Shown here in pieces: positions 48,049 through 59,587 of a DNA stretch of 64,000 nt. Within the stretch, counting starts at the first letter, position 1. Every line of letters begins with the position of its first letter. This DNA comes from Charina bottae (taxonomy: Eukaryota > Chordata > Lepidosauria > Squamata > Charinaidae): positions 57,492,914 through 57,556,913 of the forward strand of contig JALMGJ010000002.1 of assembly GCA_023362775.1 (NCBI GenBank), given 5' to 3'. A model generated the notes under the pieces. That model was not told where the DNA came from and ran no database searches. It saw nothing but the letters and a program-made list of their open reading frames with translations. A program made the translations under genes and the position numbers.

Positions 48049-48477
48049 CAGGTAGTCCTCGTTTAACATCTACTCATTCAGTGACAGTTCAGTTACGATA
48101 GTACTGAACAAGGGGTACTTACAATGGGTCCTCATGGTTCCAACCATTGCAGCTTCCCTACAGTCATGTTATCACAATTCGTACACTTGGCAATAGTCTC
48201 GCAGTTATAACATTGCATTGTCTCACGGTCACATGATCACCATTTGCAACCTTCACTGCTGGCTTCTGACAAGCAAAGTCAATGGGAAAGCTGGCAGGAG
48301 GTTGCAAATGGTGATCACGTGACAGCAGGATACTGTGACCATGCGGGATTTGCCTAACGATGGTGCTGGAATTACTATCATAAGTGGGCACAGTTATGTG
48401 ACATTGCACCTTAAAACCACATTGCTTAGCAACAGAGTTCCTGTTCCCAATTACTGTTGGTAAGTGAGGACTACCTG
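48049..48477 (+). mobile_element. TIR MITE with CAGGTAGTCC ends and TA duplication
   Basis: The ends CAGGTAGTCCTC and GAGGACTACCTG are inverted repeats, flanked by TA on both sides (48047-48048 and 48478-48479) as in Tc1/mariner-like insertions. A perfect 18-bp internal inverted repeat (48235-48252 and 48299-48316) gives a hairpin. Non-coding; second copy at 5031. Confidence 0.82.
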
Positions 48478-48479
48478 TA

Positions 48480-48968
48480 AATGCTAAAGCCTCTGTAGCC
48501 TTGAAACTTTAAAAAGGTCTGGGTAAAATGGAAGACTTAAGACTTCCCTTCCTAAAGTGTAATAAAGAGGGAGCAACTCCAACTTCTGTAATTTTTCGCC
48601 ACAGCATGGGCCACAAAATAACCAGAATTTGCTGTAGATGTTAAATATATTCATGGTGGGACCAGCAAAGGACACCATATTTAAGGTTTAAGAGTACAGG
48701 GTTGTACATGACTTACTGGTTCTGTAGGCAGTTTGGGCCTAAGCCATGGAAGGGTTTATTCACCAAACTTAGCACCTTAAATTGAGGGTTAGTGGGATTT
48801 TCTGACTTGTTTTTATCATAATCTTGACTTGTTGGCTTTTTTTAAGGTTTGGAGGTATTAATTTTGCATTAGTTTGCTCCTGTACATTAGATGGAGGTGA
48901 TTTACAAGTTCTGCTTTATAAATAAATAATGTAACTATTTCATCACAAAGCATAGCGTGTCATTTTCT
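48480..48968. repeat. Old interspersed repeat, part 1
   Basis: gggcctaagccatggaaggg and ttcaccaaacttagcacc look like the unnamed dispersed family at 18930. It continues after the L1 at 50075. Confidence 0.35.
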
Positions 48969-48980
48969 GGAAGCACTTCT

Positions 48981-50062
48981 TTTTTAAAAAAATTTTTTTT
49001 AAAAAGTAATTTTATTATTAAAAGAAAAAAAAACAAACAAACAAAGACATCAACAACATCAACAACATAAAAATGAATAACAAAGTACATAACAAACTTA
49101 ATAAACATACATTCAAAACTAAATAACCCTATACAACAAAATCCTTATAACAACACATCACGTGAAACAATTAATTTAAAACGACTTCCTGTTTCTTTCT
49201 TGAAGATAGCTTCTTACTTTTAGTTTTAATTTTTACTATATTTCTATTGTATTCCTCTTTTTATTAATGTTTCTTTAATATATAAATATCTTAACTCTTA
49301 TTTTATTTTAAACCTTTCATTTGTTCTTGTATTCTAGTACATACAGTATATTCTAATATATTATCTTTTTTATCTCTTCTAATATTTTTCCATTACAATA
49401 GTTTTATTTTATATTCTTTTTGCAAAAATTCTATAAATGGGTTCCATATAAGTTCATAATCTCCCAGTTCTTTTTGTTTTATTAAAATTGTCAGTCTGTC
49501 CATCTGTGCTATTTCCATCGTTTTGATTATCCATTTTTCTATTGAGGGGGTAGCTTCTTCTTTCCAGTGTTTTGCGAAAATAATCCTCGCCGCTGTAGTC
49601 AAATGGTATAATAGTTTTTTTTGTTCCTTGTTCATCTTCATGTCGATAATTCCCAGTAAAAAAGTTTCTGATTTTTTTTCCATATCCATTTTGAATATTT
49701 TACATATATTACCATGAATATTGCCCCAGTATTTTTTAGTCTTTTGACATGTCCACCAAATGTGATAAAAAGTTCCCACATTTATTTTGCATTTCCAACA
49801 TATGTTTGATCTTAAGCATTTCATTTTATATAATCTCTCAGGAGGCAAATACCATCTAAATATCATTTTATAGTTGTTTTCTCTTAGACTGTTACTTAAA
49901 GAAAATTTAATATTTTTCGTCCAAATTCTTTGCCAGTCTTCGTATTTAATTTCTCTATTCAAATTTTCTTCCCACTTTGTCATATACTTTTTAATTTTTA
50001 TATCTTTATTTTTCAATTCCAATAGATTTTTATATAATTTAGATATAAAGAAAAAAAAAAGT
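48981..50062 (-). mobile_element. 5'-truncated L1 with intact ORF2 C terminus and 12-bp duplication
   Basis: The minus frame 49393-50094 encodes the L1 ORF2 C-terminal domain without a break: WQRIWTKNIKFSLSN, RWYLPPERLYKM, then the Cys/His motif CWKCKINVGTFYHIWWTC, ending at EYKIKLL. The 3' UTR and poly(A) (T-run on +) lie at 48981-49010. Perfect duplications GGAAGCACTTCT flank it (48969-48980 and 50063-50074). The clean duplication and open frame point to a recent insertion, antisense to CHL1. Confidence 0.88.
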
Positions 50063-50074
50063 GGAAGCACTTCT

Positions 50075-50700
50075 AACCACCTACACTGACTCATCCTGGA
50101 CTAGCTGTAGTTTCCAAACTGTCCTCAAGAGTTGCTTCATGAAGACCACATTGTAGTAGTCAGCCTTAAGGTTCCCAGCACATGTATTACTGAAACCAGA
50201 ACATCCCCTCCAGACAGAAGCACAGCTGTTTATCCTGCAAAAGCTGATAAAGGGCTCTCCTTGCCATTGTTATTGGGTGGCTATCCAATATCTGAGGTGG
50301 ATCAAGGAGAATCTCAGACTGCAAACGTGTTCCTTAAGGGAGAGTACAACCCCCATCAAGAATAGGCACATCACCCGAACCCTGGAGCCCTGGAATCAGC
50401 AACAACTTCATCTTATCCAAATTCCATTTCAGATCATTTCCCCACATCCAGTCCTTTACGATAAGGAGATATGCAGAGGCGCTCAAAACATTCAACTGTT
50501 GAGCTTGCAAGAAAGGAAAAGTACAAGTGATTGTTATCAGTATATAGATGGCAGTTAACTCCAAACCTACAAATGATCCTTCATGTTAATGTAACATGGG
50601 AGAGAGAATATAACCTTTGGGACTCCCAAGACAATTCCCGGGAGACCAAACTGATGTTTCCTGGTATCACCTTCTGTTAGTGCCCAAAGACATAAGAGTG
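50075..50700 (-). repeat. Old interspersed repeat, part 2
   Basis: ctggactagctgtagtttcc and tgtcctcaagagttg correspond to the family at 18930 and 55800. Together with part 1 it was split by the L1. Confidence 0.4.
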
Positions 50701-50724
50701 GAATCATTTTAAAGTAGTAGTCTT

Positions 50725-50815
50725 TTAAAGAAGGATTCAGAGAAACTGGAACAGGTTCAGAGAAGAGTAATAAGAATGATCAGGGGACTAGAAAGCTTGA
50801 TGTTTACTTATTTAT
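50725..50815 (+). mobile_element. CR1 ORF2 scrap
   Basis: Encodes KLEQVQRRVIRMIRGLES, the conserved KLERVQRRATKMIRGLE-type segment of CR1 ORF2. Confidence 0.5.
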
Positions 50816-50819
50816 TGAA

Positions 50820-51739
50820 CATCAGATAAGATAAAAAAATACTTCACTGATAAAAGGAGAGAGAAAGACATGAACAATATATTTATCTAACGAAAAGGCC
50901 TGAACTTCCCGGAGCCACAGGAAACAATACTGTGTATTGCTTAAATTATTTAATTTAATAGCATGGACAATCCGAAAAGGACTGAAACAGTGGACATATT
51001 TGACCAAAACAAGGACAAGCTAAAAAGTTTGATGTTGGAATCCCTCCCTCCCTCTCTTTCTCTCTTTTTAAATAATCAAGAATTGCATAATACAAAACTG
51101 ATAAGGTTATGGGGAGTGAATGTTGGTCAGTATGGAGCACAAATGGACAAGCAGGTCTTTCTTAGGATCAGAGTGCTGATGGTAAAAGAAAATAAGTTTT
51201 AAAAGCATAGTACTAAACTCTGAAGTTGATAATTAATGTACTTTCAGCAGAGAATGTAGTTGCAGTTGAGATATGTAATAAGAATCTATGAGTGAAAATG
51301 GAACGGCTAAATTTATTAACTTCATAATTAATGTTAAAATTAATTCCTCAAATTAATCTCTCTCTCTTTTTCTTTTTTTCTGTTACAAAAGATTAAGATG
51401 TAACTCTTTTGAATTCATTCCCTTCAGTGAAATTCGTTTTGAACAGCACTGCTGGGGAATCCTCCTGATCAAGCCAAACCAAACCAAAGTTATGCAAGAT
51501 CTCTGCTTTATGATTCTCTTGGGAAGCACAACATATTCATGACTGAAATGCTTGCCATGAATATCTGTTTTTCAACTCTGCTTCCCTCCCCAAAAGATAA
51601 TATGCTGTCTTACTGCATTACACCTTTTTGGAATAGCATTGCTGTTATAGTCCTCTAACTATGAGCAGTCCCATTTATTTCAAATTACTTCTTAGGTTCA
51701 GGTTTTATATTCTTGTCTCCAAACTAGAAAGTGTTAGAA

Positions 51740-51785
<46 letters not shown>

Positions 51786-52330
51786 CCGCTGTTGACTCTT
51801 AATTATTATGGAAAAGAAAAAGTACAAATTCAAATCCTAGATAGCCAGTGGTAACATTGCCATTAATTCCACGTTCCACTTGTTTGCTTTATTGTAGGAA
51901 CTACCGTATGACGGGTTAGAAATGTGCTGCAATATGGCTGTTGCATTGTACAATAGGGCTACCAGATGCAGGCTGTACAAACCTGGATGACTACTAGATG
52001 GCAATTTTAATATGTCTTTACTGCCATGTAGTGGTCACTTAGAATTTTGCAACTTTGCCCTGGAAGCACTATTATATGAGCATGTGCTCATATCTAAGAA
52101 TAGAGGGGTTATTGGAAAGCAGTTCAGACATTATTACAAGGATATACTCTATATTATATTTGTGTTGTTCATTACTTTCTCAACCTTCTGGTGTTCACCA
52201 AGAAATTTTTTCTCTAGAATGATTCTATCAGGCAATGAAAGTCTAGATAAGTAAATGATATAGATATTGGAGAGATACCCATCTTTCCTTGGGAGCTCAA
52301 GGCAGTACATATGATGGAGTCCTATCATAT
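50820..52330. other. CHL1 intron, anonymous sequence with (AAT)n
   Basis: An (AAT)n microsatellite lies at 51738-51784. No exon recognised. Confidence 0.55.
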
Positions 52331-52339
52331 TATTTGATA

Positions 52340-52800
52340 GCAAAAACCCTGTCAGTTCAGTTGGACTGAGATATAGTGACTGTCCTGAAGTCACCCAGTG
52401 ACTGTGATTGAGCCTGGGTGTGTCCCTGATTGATTGATTCATTGTCATCAAGTGTCTGACCACACAGATAGATTTTCTCCAGGACATCTGTCCCCAACCT
52501 GGTCTTTCGGGTCTTCAATGTGCACCCATTACTGCTGTAACTGAGTTCATTCATCTTGTTGCTATCTGTCCTCTTATTCTCTTTCCTTCCACCTTTCCCA
52601 GCATTACAGACTTCTCAAGAGAGCTAGGTCTTCACATAATGTGCCCCAAATATGCTGATTTGAGCCTGGTCATTTGTGCCTGAAGTGAGAACTCTGGATT
52701 AATTTGTTTGTTTTCTTGGTTATCTTGGTTATTCTCAAGCGTCTTCTCCAGTACCAAAGTTCAAAGTGTACCTAGTCCCAATCTAACACCTTAACCACTA
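52340..52800 (-). repeat. SINE scrap followed by an old vertebrate repeat
   Basis: 52345-52422 resembles the tRNA-SINE middle (gactgtcctgaagtcaccca). 52430-52790 (cattgtcatcaagtgtctga..., cccagcattacagacttctc, atgtgccccaaatatgctg) resembles a widespread vertebrate repeat of RTE type; class uncertain. Confidence 0.4.
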
Positions 52801-53009
52801 CAGTACCCTCACTCCCCTGTAAAATGATGGCTACTTATTTAATCTCACATTTGGATCATGTTTGTCAGTGGAGAATATTTTTAGCAGCTGAACTTATTTT
52901 TTGGAATTGCCTGCTAAAGTCAGGGTGGCTTTCTCTATGATAAAGAGTCAGGGCATAAGCAAATATGGTTGATTTGTTTATTCAATCATTTTACTTTTGT
53001 GTATTTCAG

Positions 53010-53115
53010 TGCGACAGCTCCCAACAATAACAACACAACCAACTGATCAGGTTGCTTTCCCTTTTGATGAAGAGTTTGCAATTAAGTGTGAAGCTAAAGG
53101 GAATCCCCAACCAAT
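53010..53115 (+). CDS. CHL1: CHL1-like gene, second coding exon (start of Ig domain 1)
   Basis: The acceptor gtatttcag ends at 53009 and the donor gtaagt begins at 53116. The exon is 106 bases and enters in phase 1, completing a Val codon. It encodes VRQLPTITTQPTDQ, then VAFPFDEEFAIKCEAKGNPQ. The VAFPFDE motif and the C-E-A-K-G-N-P signature around the first Ig cysteine are typical of L1-family Ig1, and closest in my memory to CHL1. It ends in phase 2 and joins 54617 by completing an Ile codon. The preceding intron is 10,626 bases and filled with mobile elements. No stop or frameshift is seen. Confidence 0.92.
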
Positions 53116-53159
53116 GTAAGTTTTACTAAATTTGTGACTCTCTGCATATTTATTTCTTT

Positions 53160-54115
53160 TTTACTATATATATTTGAAGATTTTAATTGCAGTAATAAAA
53201 AATTATACAAACTAAACTCAGAGAAAGAAAGCAAAGCAAAGAGACAGAGTAAAAAGGAAAAAATTAAAAATTAAAAAAAGGAAAAGGAAAAGGAAAGAGT
53301 AATCCATCACAAGTATAAACAAGTTTGTTAGCTCTTCATATCTCTTAACCCATCACTTATCTGTAAGCAAATGCAGAAGACCTCAACTTTTCAATCCTGG
53401 TGTCAGCAAAAAGTCTGTAAAAGGTTGCCAGAACTTTATAAAAACATGTCTTATTTTAACCCTGATCACATAAACCTTCCTATTCCTTCCTTTTACTTCT
53501 GAAAAATCTTAATCTTTAATTCATTCAAATATTGTCATAGGATTTGATCTCTTTTCAAGTCTTCTTTGTCCCATCACAAAGGCTTCTTCAAGGCTTTAAC
53601 AAGCCTCTTTTGTAGATCCAATAAGAAAACATCTTCCAGGTCATTCTCTTGGTTTATCATTTGTATTTCCCCTTTAATTTTTAAAACTTCAGCCAGCTTC
53701 TTTGGTCTATCCAGTAAAGTATCCTTATCTGGGTCACTCTCTTGGCCTGTATTTCCACTTTAAATGCCTTCTCTGCCTTGTAATCCACTTTTTTTAATCC
53801 AATATTTCTGATTCTACTATCTCTGCATCAAGCAAGATTTGTTTCACATCTGTCATTCCTTCAGGGAATTCTAGAAACAAAAGGTTAAGGTACACTGATT
53901 TCTCCCTCTCAATCATTCACTTTTTCAACGTAATTTGTTGCTTGCAAAATGGGGGAGATTTTTGAACACTATTAGGAATTTTTGCAAAACAAAGGTTTGT
54001 AAGCTTTTACAAAGAATTTGCACAATTCTCAGATAATCTGCATTGAGGAGGAGGAAGAAGAGGTCCTTGTACAAGTATATGTATAACAACTCAAAAGAAA
54101 ATGAGATAGATGTTG
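53160..54115 (-). mobile_element. Possible L1-derived sequence in CHL1 intron
   Basis: Its left end is A/T-rich like a minus-strand L1 3' end, and the interior is T-rich on + with remnants of lysine-rich minus frames. There is no motif I can name. It fills most of the 1,501-base intron between 53116 and 54616. Confidence 0.3.
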
Positions 54116-54616
54116 CATAAACATTAAACAACAGCAGTTCTAGATTTCACATGGTCACCAAAGGACACCAAGGGAAAGATCATGAAGGCCACTATGCTAA
54201 TCCCCAGTTTAGAATCATCCCACAGTGCAGTGTACAGATAAGCATTGGGTCTGATCTTGCATTCTCTTCTTACATTCTAAGGAACTTTTCTAAATGCTAT
54301 ATTTTATGCCATATTTGTCTCTCAATACATACACTCTGAAAAAGTACTGAAATATTCATCCCTTAACTTGAAGTTTTGAGTGGCCCAGTGTAAATTGCAT
54401 CCCTATATTTCAGTTGATTTTATCAGAATGTGAATTTTATGTGAAATATATCTAATATGTACTGATTATAATTAATTCAGGTATAGGCATAGCTTAGGTG
54501 AGAAAAGGCAAGTCATAAATGATTAAGATTATCAGCTATTCATCTCTGGTATAATTTAATTTATACAATATTGATACATATTCAAAATTATTAATGTTAA
54601 ACTCTTGTCATTTTAG

Positions 54617-54807
54617 CTTTAACTGGACAAAAGATGGGAAACCATTTGGTCTGTTGGGTGACTCGCGGATAATTACATCTAATAATTCAGGAACATTTGT
54701 AGTTAAAAATCGTGGGAACATATCCTTTTTCCAAGGAAAATATCGCTGCTATGCGTCCAATGAGTTGGGAACTTCTGTGTCAGAGGAAATTGAGCTAATA
54801 GTTCCAG
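54617..54807 (+). CDS. CHL1: CHL1-like gene, third coding exon (rest of Ig domain 1)
   Basis: The acceptor cattttag ends at 54616 and the donor gtgagt begins at 54808. The 191 bases encode the core of Ig domain 1: the conserved Trp in FNWTKDGKPF, then RIITSNNSGTFVV, and the second Ig cysteine in FFQGKYRCYASNELG, ending EEIELIVP. This closely follows the CHL1 pattern (SNNSGTF, HFQGKYRC, EEIE-IVP in mammals, from memory). Three N-glycosylation sequons are visible: NWT, NNS and NIS. The exon ends in phase 1. The next exon, which should start Ig2 with a segment like VPKFPKE, was not found before 64000, so the following intron exceeds 9.1 kb. Confidence 0.93.
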
Positions 54808-54849
54808 GTGAGTATTCATGATGATTTTGATGATGATTGCTAAACAGCC

Positions 54850-55255
54850 AAATTGTAAGATGGCAGAACATGGTTATTGCTGTGGTAGTTCATTGTACTA
54901 ATTGCCTCTAACATGATCTGGGATTTACAAGAACCACTCAGGAGAGAGAGGGGTCTTGAAAATTACAGATGTTTTGTTTTGGAGAATTGTGCTAAGCATT
55001 CCCTGTACTCTAGTTGTGTCTTAAAAATTCCTTCTGGATTCCCCCTTTTCATCCACTTTATCCAAGGCACATTTAAGAAAACATCAAATGGAAATAGATG
55101 TATTGAGACGTCTCAGTAAAAGAGCAATAAAGACAAAGATATAGGAAAGCTAATTATGAATTATTTTTCTTTGAGCAAATCTATTGAGCATTTTTAATTG
55201 GAAATATTAGAATTGTACTTAAATGTGAACCTAAATGTGAAAAGCTTGTGATCTA
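54850..55255. other. CHL1 intron, anonymous sequence
   Basis: Nothing recognised. Confidence 0.5.
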
Positions 55256-55259
55256 CATT

Positions 55260-55525
55260 AGTAAAGTCTCCTTCAAGTCCAGCTTGACTCCTGGTGATTT
55301 TATTGGTACATCCTTTTAGTATTCTTAGCAGCATTTTAGAGTGTTCTGCCATAGCCTTCTTTCAGAATGTTTTTCAATTCCACAGTCTAAAGTTCCAAGT
55401 ATTTCCTAGTGGTCTCCCATCCAAACAGTAATCAGGATTGATCCTGGTTATCTTATGACCCCAGTAATGGTTGGCCAGGTGCTGCCACCAGCTAAAACCG
55501 GTGGTCTACAGTAGCAGGCTTAATA
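55260..55525 (-). mobile_element. 5S-rRNA-related SINE, longest copy
   Basis: The + strand has agcttgactcctggtgattt at the 3' side and tctcccatccaaacagtaat, caggattgatcctggttatc, the complement of the 5S rRNA internal control region, toward the head. Confidence 0.65.
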
Positions 55526-55789
55526 CCGTACTCTATGCATTTAAGTATCTTCTTATCCATGGAATACTGGGAAACTTTTACTTAGAAATTATATGCTGGG
55601 GCAGCAAATCTGTATGTCTGATTGCAAAGTGACCAAGAATCCACAATAAAGGATAGATGGAGAATATTTTCCAGTGAAGACTTAACTTTTTCACCTGTCT
55701 TCAGGCTTCTCTCCAGGGCACTATCACCATGATAATTTCTCATTTTGAAGAACTGGCAAAGATGTAACATGGATGTACCAAGGTGTTCC

Positions 55790-55990
55790 CATAATTGCCT
55801 ATGCCACTGCATTATAGACCAACTGCAGCTTCCAAGTGGTCTTCAAGTGTAGCCCCATATAGAGCACATTGCAGTAGTCCATTTGGACCAAGGCATACAT
55901 TACTATGAATAATGCCTCCTGATCCAGAAATGGGAGCAATTGGCACACAACAAAAAGCTGTGTAAAAGCTGTCTTGGCTATGAACTGAAT
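55790..55990 (-). repeat. Old interspersed repeat, same family as 18930
   Basis: aactgcagcttccaagtggtc, cttcaagtgtagccccatat and gcacattgcagtagtcc are the best-preserved part of the family. Confidence 0.5.
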
Positions 55991-56389
55991 AATAAATTAA
56001 ATGACTTTTTTTAAAATGACTTGTAATTAATTTAAGACAAATATAACACTTGGGGGGGGGGAGCTAGGGACCATGATTTCAATGCTTTTTTAAAGTGGTC
56101 TTCCAGGGATATAGGCATCATGGCAATGACACAGTGATGTCACTTGGAGGAGGCAAAATGCTAAATACAACCAAGGCATGGATGGTGGTGATGTCCATAG
56201 AAGAATGTAGGTATCTGTAGTACCCTGCATGATGGGCTGAGGGTTGAGCAGCAGGCCAGAGAGAGTTGCAGGCAAGCATAGCAGATGGCCTCACTGTGTA
56301 CCAACTAGGGTGTTACAGATATAGAGCAAAATTTCTTTGCTGGCACCTAGTAGCTGTAATGTAGTTGATGTAATGAATGTGAATTTGAG

Positions 56390-56492
56390 TAAACTCTGGG
56401 AGACAGTGGAGGACAGGAAAGCCTGGCGTGCTATGGTCCATGAGGTCACGAAGAGTCGGACACGACTAAACGACTGAACAACAAGAAGTAGC
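56390..56492 (+). mobile_element. BovB LINE 3' end
   Basis: aggaaagcctggcgtgctat, gtccatgaggtcacgaagag, tcggacacgactaaacgactg and aacaaca match the BovB (RTE) 3' terminus as I know it from ruminants and squamates. Confidence 0.75.
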
Positions 56493-56939
56493 TGTAAAGA
56501 TTGTTGCAGCCCAGATCTAGTAGCCTCAACACTGTGGCAACCAGCTCTGCTGCTCTATCCTGAAGAGTTTGCCCTGAAACCCCACCATTGCTGTTTCTCC
56601 ATGGAAGCCATGCTGCATGCAAGACCAGGACACCAGAAGAGGTCTCCTCCCTTGAATGGAGCCACTGGCTCATTAACCGAAGTCTAACATAATCTGAAAG
56701 GTTAGCCCTGTGGCCAGAGAGTGCTACTTATCTCCCTGGGCAGAATGTTCAGCTTTTGAGGAATTCTTTGTAGCTCTCTGTTGAATGTTAAAAGAAAATA
56801 GATGTACTAGGCCCTGCTTAGCACACTTCTTTTCAGTCTTACTTTCACAGAACAATCCCCAATTTGGGATATATATCAATCTTAAGTAAAACCCAAATTG
56901 TGCTCCTGTGGATTTTGGTGAACAATCCTGGTGTACTTG

Positions 56940-57692
56940 CAGGCCACAACTAGGGTCTGTGTCACCCAGGGCAAACATGGATTCCATGCCCCGCCCATGG
57001 ATTTGATGCCCCTCCTCAGGGTCGAGTCCCTCGTCCCCCGTGGGGAACAGCAACATAGCAGGATGTGGGGAAGGGGACCCTCCCCAATCCCTGGGGGTGC
57101 CAGGGCTCCCACCGGCCAGCATGAATGGGGCAGGGAAGGGTGTCGGGGCAGCTCCAGTGCGGCCTAGAAATGCTGCCTTCCTCCTGGGAGTGCCCCTGCT
57201 GGCCCACCACTCAGCACAGTGTCTCTGGGGCTGCTCCGGGCAACGGCAGCAGCTCCCCTGGAGCATCAGAGTTGTAGGACTACCCTACGCCTCCCTCCCT
57301 CCGTGGCGAGTGCCAGTGAATCAAGCACAGTGGGCGGGAAGAGGTGCCTCTGCAGAAATGCTTGGCTTGGCTGCCAGGGCATGCCTGCACAGAAGCAGGT
57401 TGGGATTTGGGGCGGTGCTCGGCGTATGCGGATTGGCTGTGGCCTTGGCCAATGGCGAGCGCACGTGAGAGATGCTTGGCCTCCTCGGGGCAAGGGGCGG
57501 GCCAGCTGGCCTGTCTCCATGCTGCCCCACAGCCAATCACTGCCGGTGGGGCGGTCCCCCATTGCATGCTGTGCCCTATCGGTGATCGTGCCAGGAAACA
57601 GTATACAAATACTATTTTGTCATTTTGGCAGCCACCCCCCAGCGCGGCACCTGGGGCACATGCCCCGCTTGCCCCCCCTAGTTGTGGCCCTG
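56940..57692 (+). mobile_element. GC-rich non-autonomous hAT element
   Basis: Ends CAGGCCACAACTAGGG and CCCCTAGTTGTGGCCCTG are inverted repeats. A perfect 8-bp duplication TGTACTTG flanks them (56932-56939 and 57693-57700). The 753-base interior is far more GC- and CpG-rich than its surroundings. Overlapping open frames in several phases reflect this composition, and no transposase motif is visible. Confidence 0.82.
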
Positions 57693-57700
57693 TGTACTTG

Positions 57701-57876
57701 GTGTACTGGTGGAACAGCTTGCCTCCCGGAGTTGTGGGTGCTCCATCGCTGGAGGTTTTCAAAAAAAGATTGGACAACCATTTGTCCGAGATGGTATGAG
57801 GATTCCTGCCTTGGGCTTAGGCAGGGGGTTGGACTAGAAGACCTCCAAGGTCCCTTCCAACCCTATGATTCTACTC
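57701..57876 (+). mobile_element. CR1 LINE 3' end
   Basis: Encodes WNSLPPGVVGAPSLEVFKKR followed by the typical CR1 3' UTR (gcctt...gcagggggttggactag, aagacctccaaggtcccttc, caaccctatgattcta). Confidence 0.85.
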
Positions 57877-57879
57877 TTC

Positions 57880-59095
57880 AAAAAATGAGGATGAGAATTT
57901 ACTTATGCTTGACCAAAGAGAAGAAAAAGCTGCTGGAGGACAGAAAATCTATATAATGTGCTTTAGACAGGATGGCAGGATAACAGCTTCAGAATCTTAA
58001 TTGTATAATTAGGTGCATCCTTACACTCATTAGCATGGACTTTGAACATGTGAAGTGAGGAATTCTATATGAATCTGATGCATATGTGATTGTCAAAGAA
58101 TAATTTTGAAATGTGAATATGATATTGGAAATCCAAAGTACTTTAGCTTAAACCACATACACTAAACATAAGAGAGTAATGACATATTTTTATGCAGAGC
58201 ATAAAAAGTGGACAGAGATCCAATTGTCCCTTTCCCCTCTACCCTTTTTTAAAAATCCAAAACAAGTACTGGAGGTGAATTTAAGTCTTCCCCACAAACA
58301 AAGACAGTAGTTTTGCTCTATCATAAATAAAATTCAGAAGGCAATCGTGCATTACATCTTTAATATATTGAATAGTTTAGCCCTAAGTTACATAGAACAT
58401 GGCTGAATTTATGCATACATATATTATCATGGCTGTGTAAGATTTGTTATTTGCTGACTCCCACCATGCTTTTTCCCCCAGGAAGGAGCCAGCAGGCATA
58501 TTAATATACAACCAATTTAAAGTACTGTATACTCAGGAGAATTGTGTTATCAGTGTCAGGCAGTGATTTGATTTGGGTAGACAAGATTTAATATTGAATC
58601 CCTTCTTTTTCTCTGGAGATTTATTTTAATGCTCTTCAAACTTTTGTATGAAATTGTAACTGATCCTTTAAAATATTTTTCAACAAATTTAAATAGTTGT
58701 ATTTAAAAACAAGAGCAAGAAACTTTCTGGCATTAATAAAACTAGAAATCTTAGGAATGAAGGGGAAAAATACTTACATACTTCCCCTCCTCCTTTTCTC
58801 TCTTTTTCATTGCTTTATTATTATCTAATTATTAAATGGATGTATGTCCTATTTTGCAGTAGTTCAAGGCAGTGTGCATAACACTCCATCCTCCCTCCAT
58901 ATTGTCCACACAACAGCTCTGCTTGGGCTGAGAGATAGCAACTTTTCTTTTTCTCTTTTGGCTGATATGCTATTCGGTTCCACCAGGCAACAAAAATCCA
59001 TTAAATTAGAATCATGATAAACAAACAATATTCTCTAATAGAGTAGATCAGTCCTCATTGTCCCCAAATGCTTTCTTGAATCATTTCCTGTACCT
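57880..59095. other. CHL1 intron, anonymous AT-rich sequence
   Basis: Nothing recognised. Confidence 0.55.
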
Positions 59096-59099
59096 TCAA

Positions 59100-59345
59100 G
59101 GCCTTTCAGAAGCAAAAGTTATAGAGAGTTGGAAAGAGAACTAGATAATCTGGTTCTATTGGAATTGAAAGAGAAAGAATTTTGTTTGAGATTTAGAGCA
59201 ACCCCAGAGGATTCTGGTGAAGAGATTAGAGAAAAGGTTATTAAAGCTTTAGCAAAAAATTTTGGATTGGGATGAGGGGGGATACAGAGGCAGAAATTAT
59301 ATATAGAATACAGATAAAATAAATACAAGATTTAGAATATGCAGC
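59100..59345 (+). mobile_element. L1 ORF1 fragment
   Basis: The + frame reads LERELDNLVLLELKEKEFCL, RFRATPEDSGEEIREKVIKA, LAKNFGLG, the coiled coil to RRM transition typical of reptile L1 ORF1. A TGA at about 59271 and stops beyond. Truncated at both ends. Confidence 0.6.
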
Positions 59346-59587
59346 AAATGCTTATAGTTCAGGACCACAGCCCCATTTTGTGAGCAGCCAGGTTTGGAGT
59401 TTGTAACTAGGTAACATCTGTATATAGTATGTCAGCTACTTTCCTAAGACTTGCCTAGCTGGTGTCCATTTCCAAATAAATGAGAGTGGTTTAATCTTCC
59501 AGATGTGGTGTGAGCACTTTACAGTAGTCAAGCAGACAATTTTCCAGCCTAGATTTCCCCATTAGGGACTGGGTAATTTTAATCAAT

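Noticed and set aside
56882..57956. Multiple overlapping frames up to 245 codons on both strands
   Set aside because: They lie within a GC-rich hAT element and a CR1 tail. GC-rich DNA has few stops, and no domain or splice support is seen.
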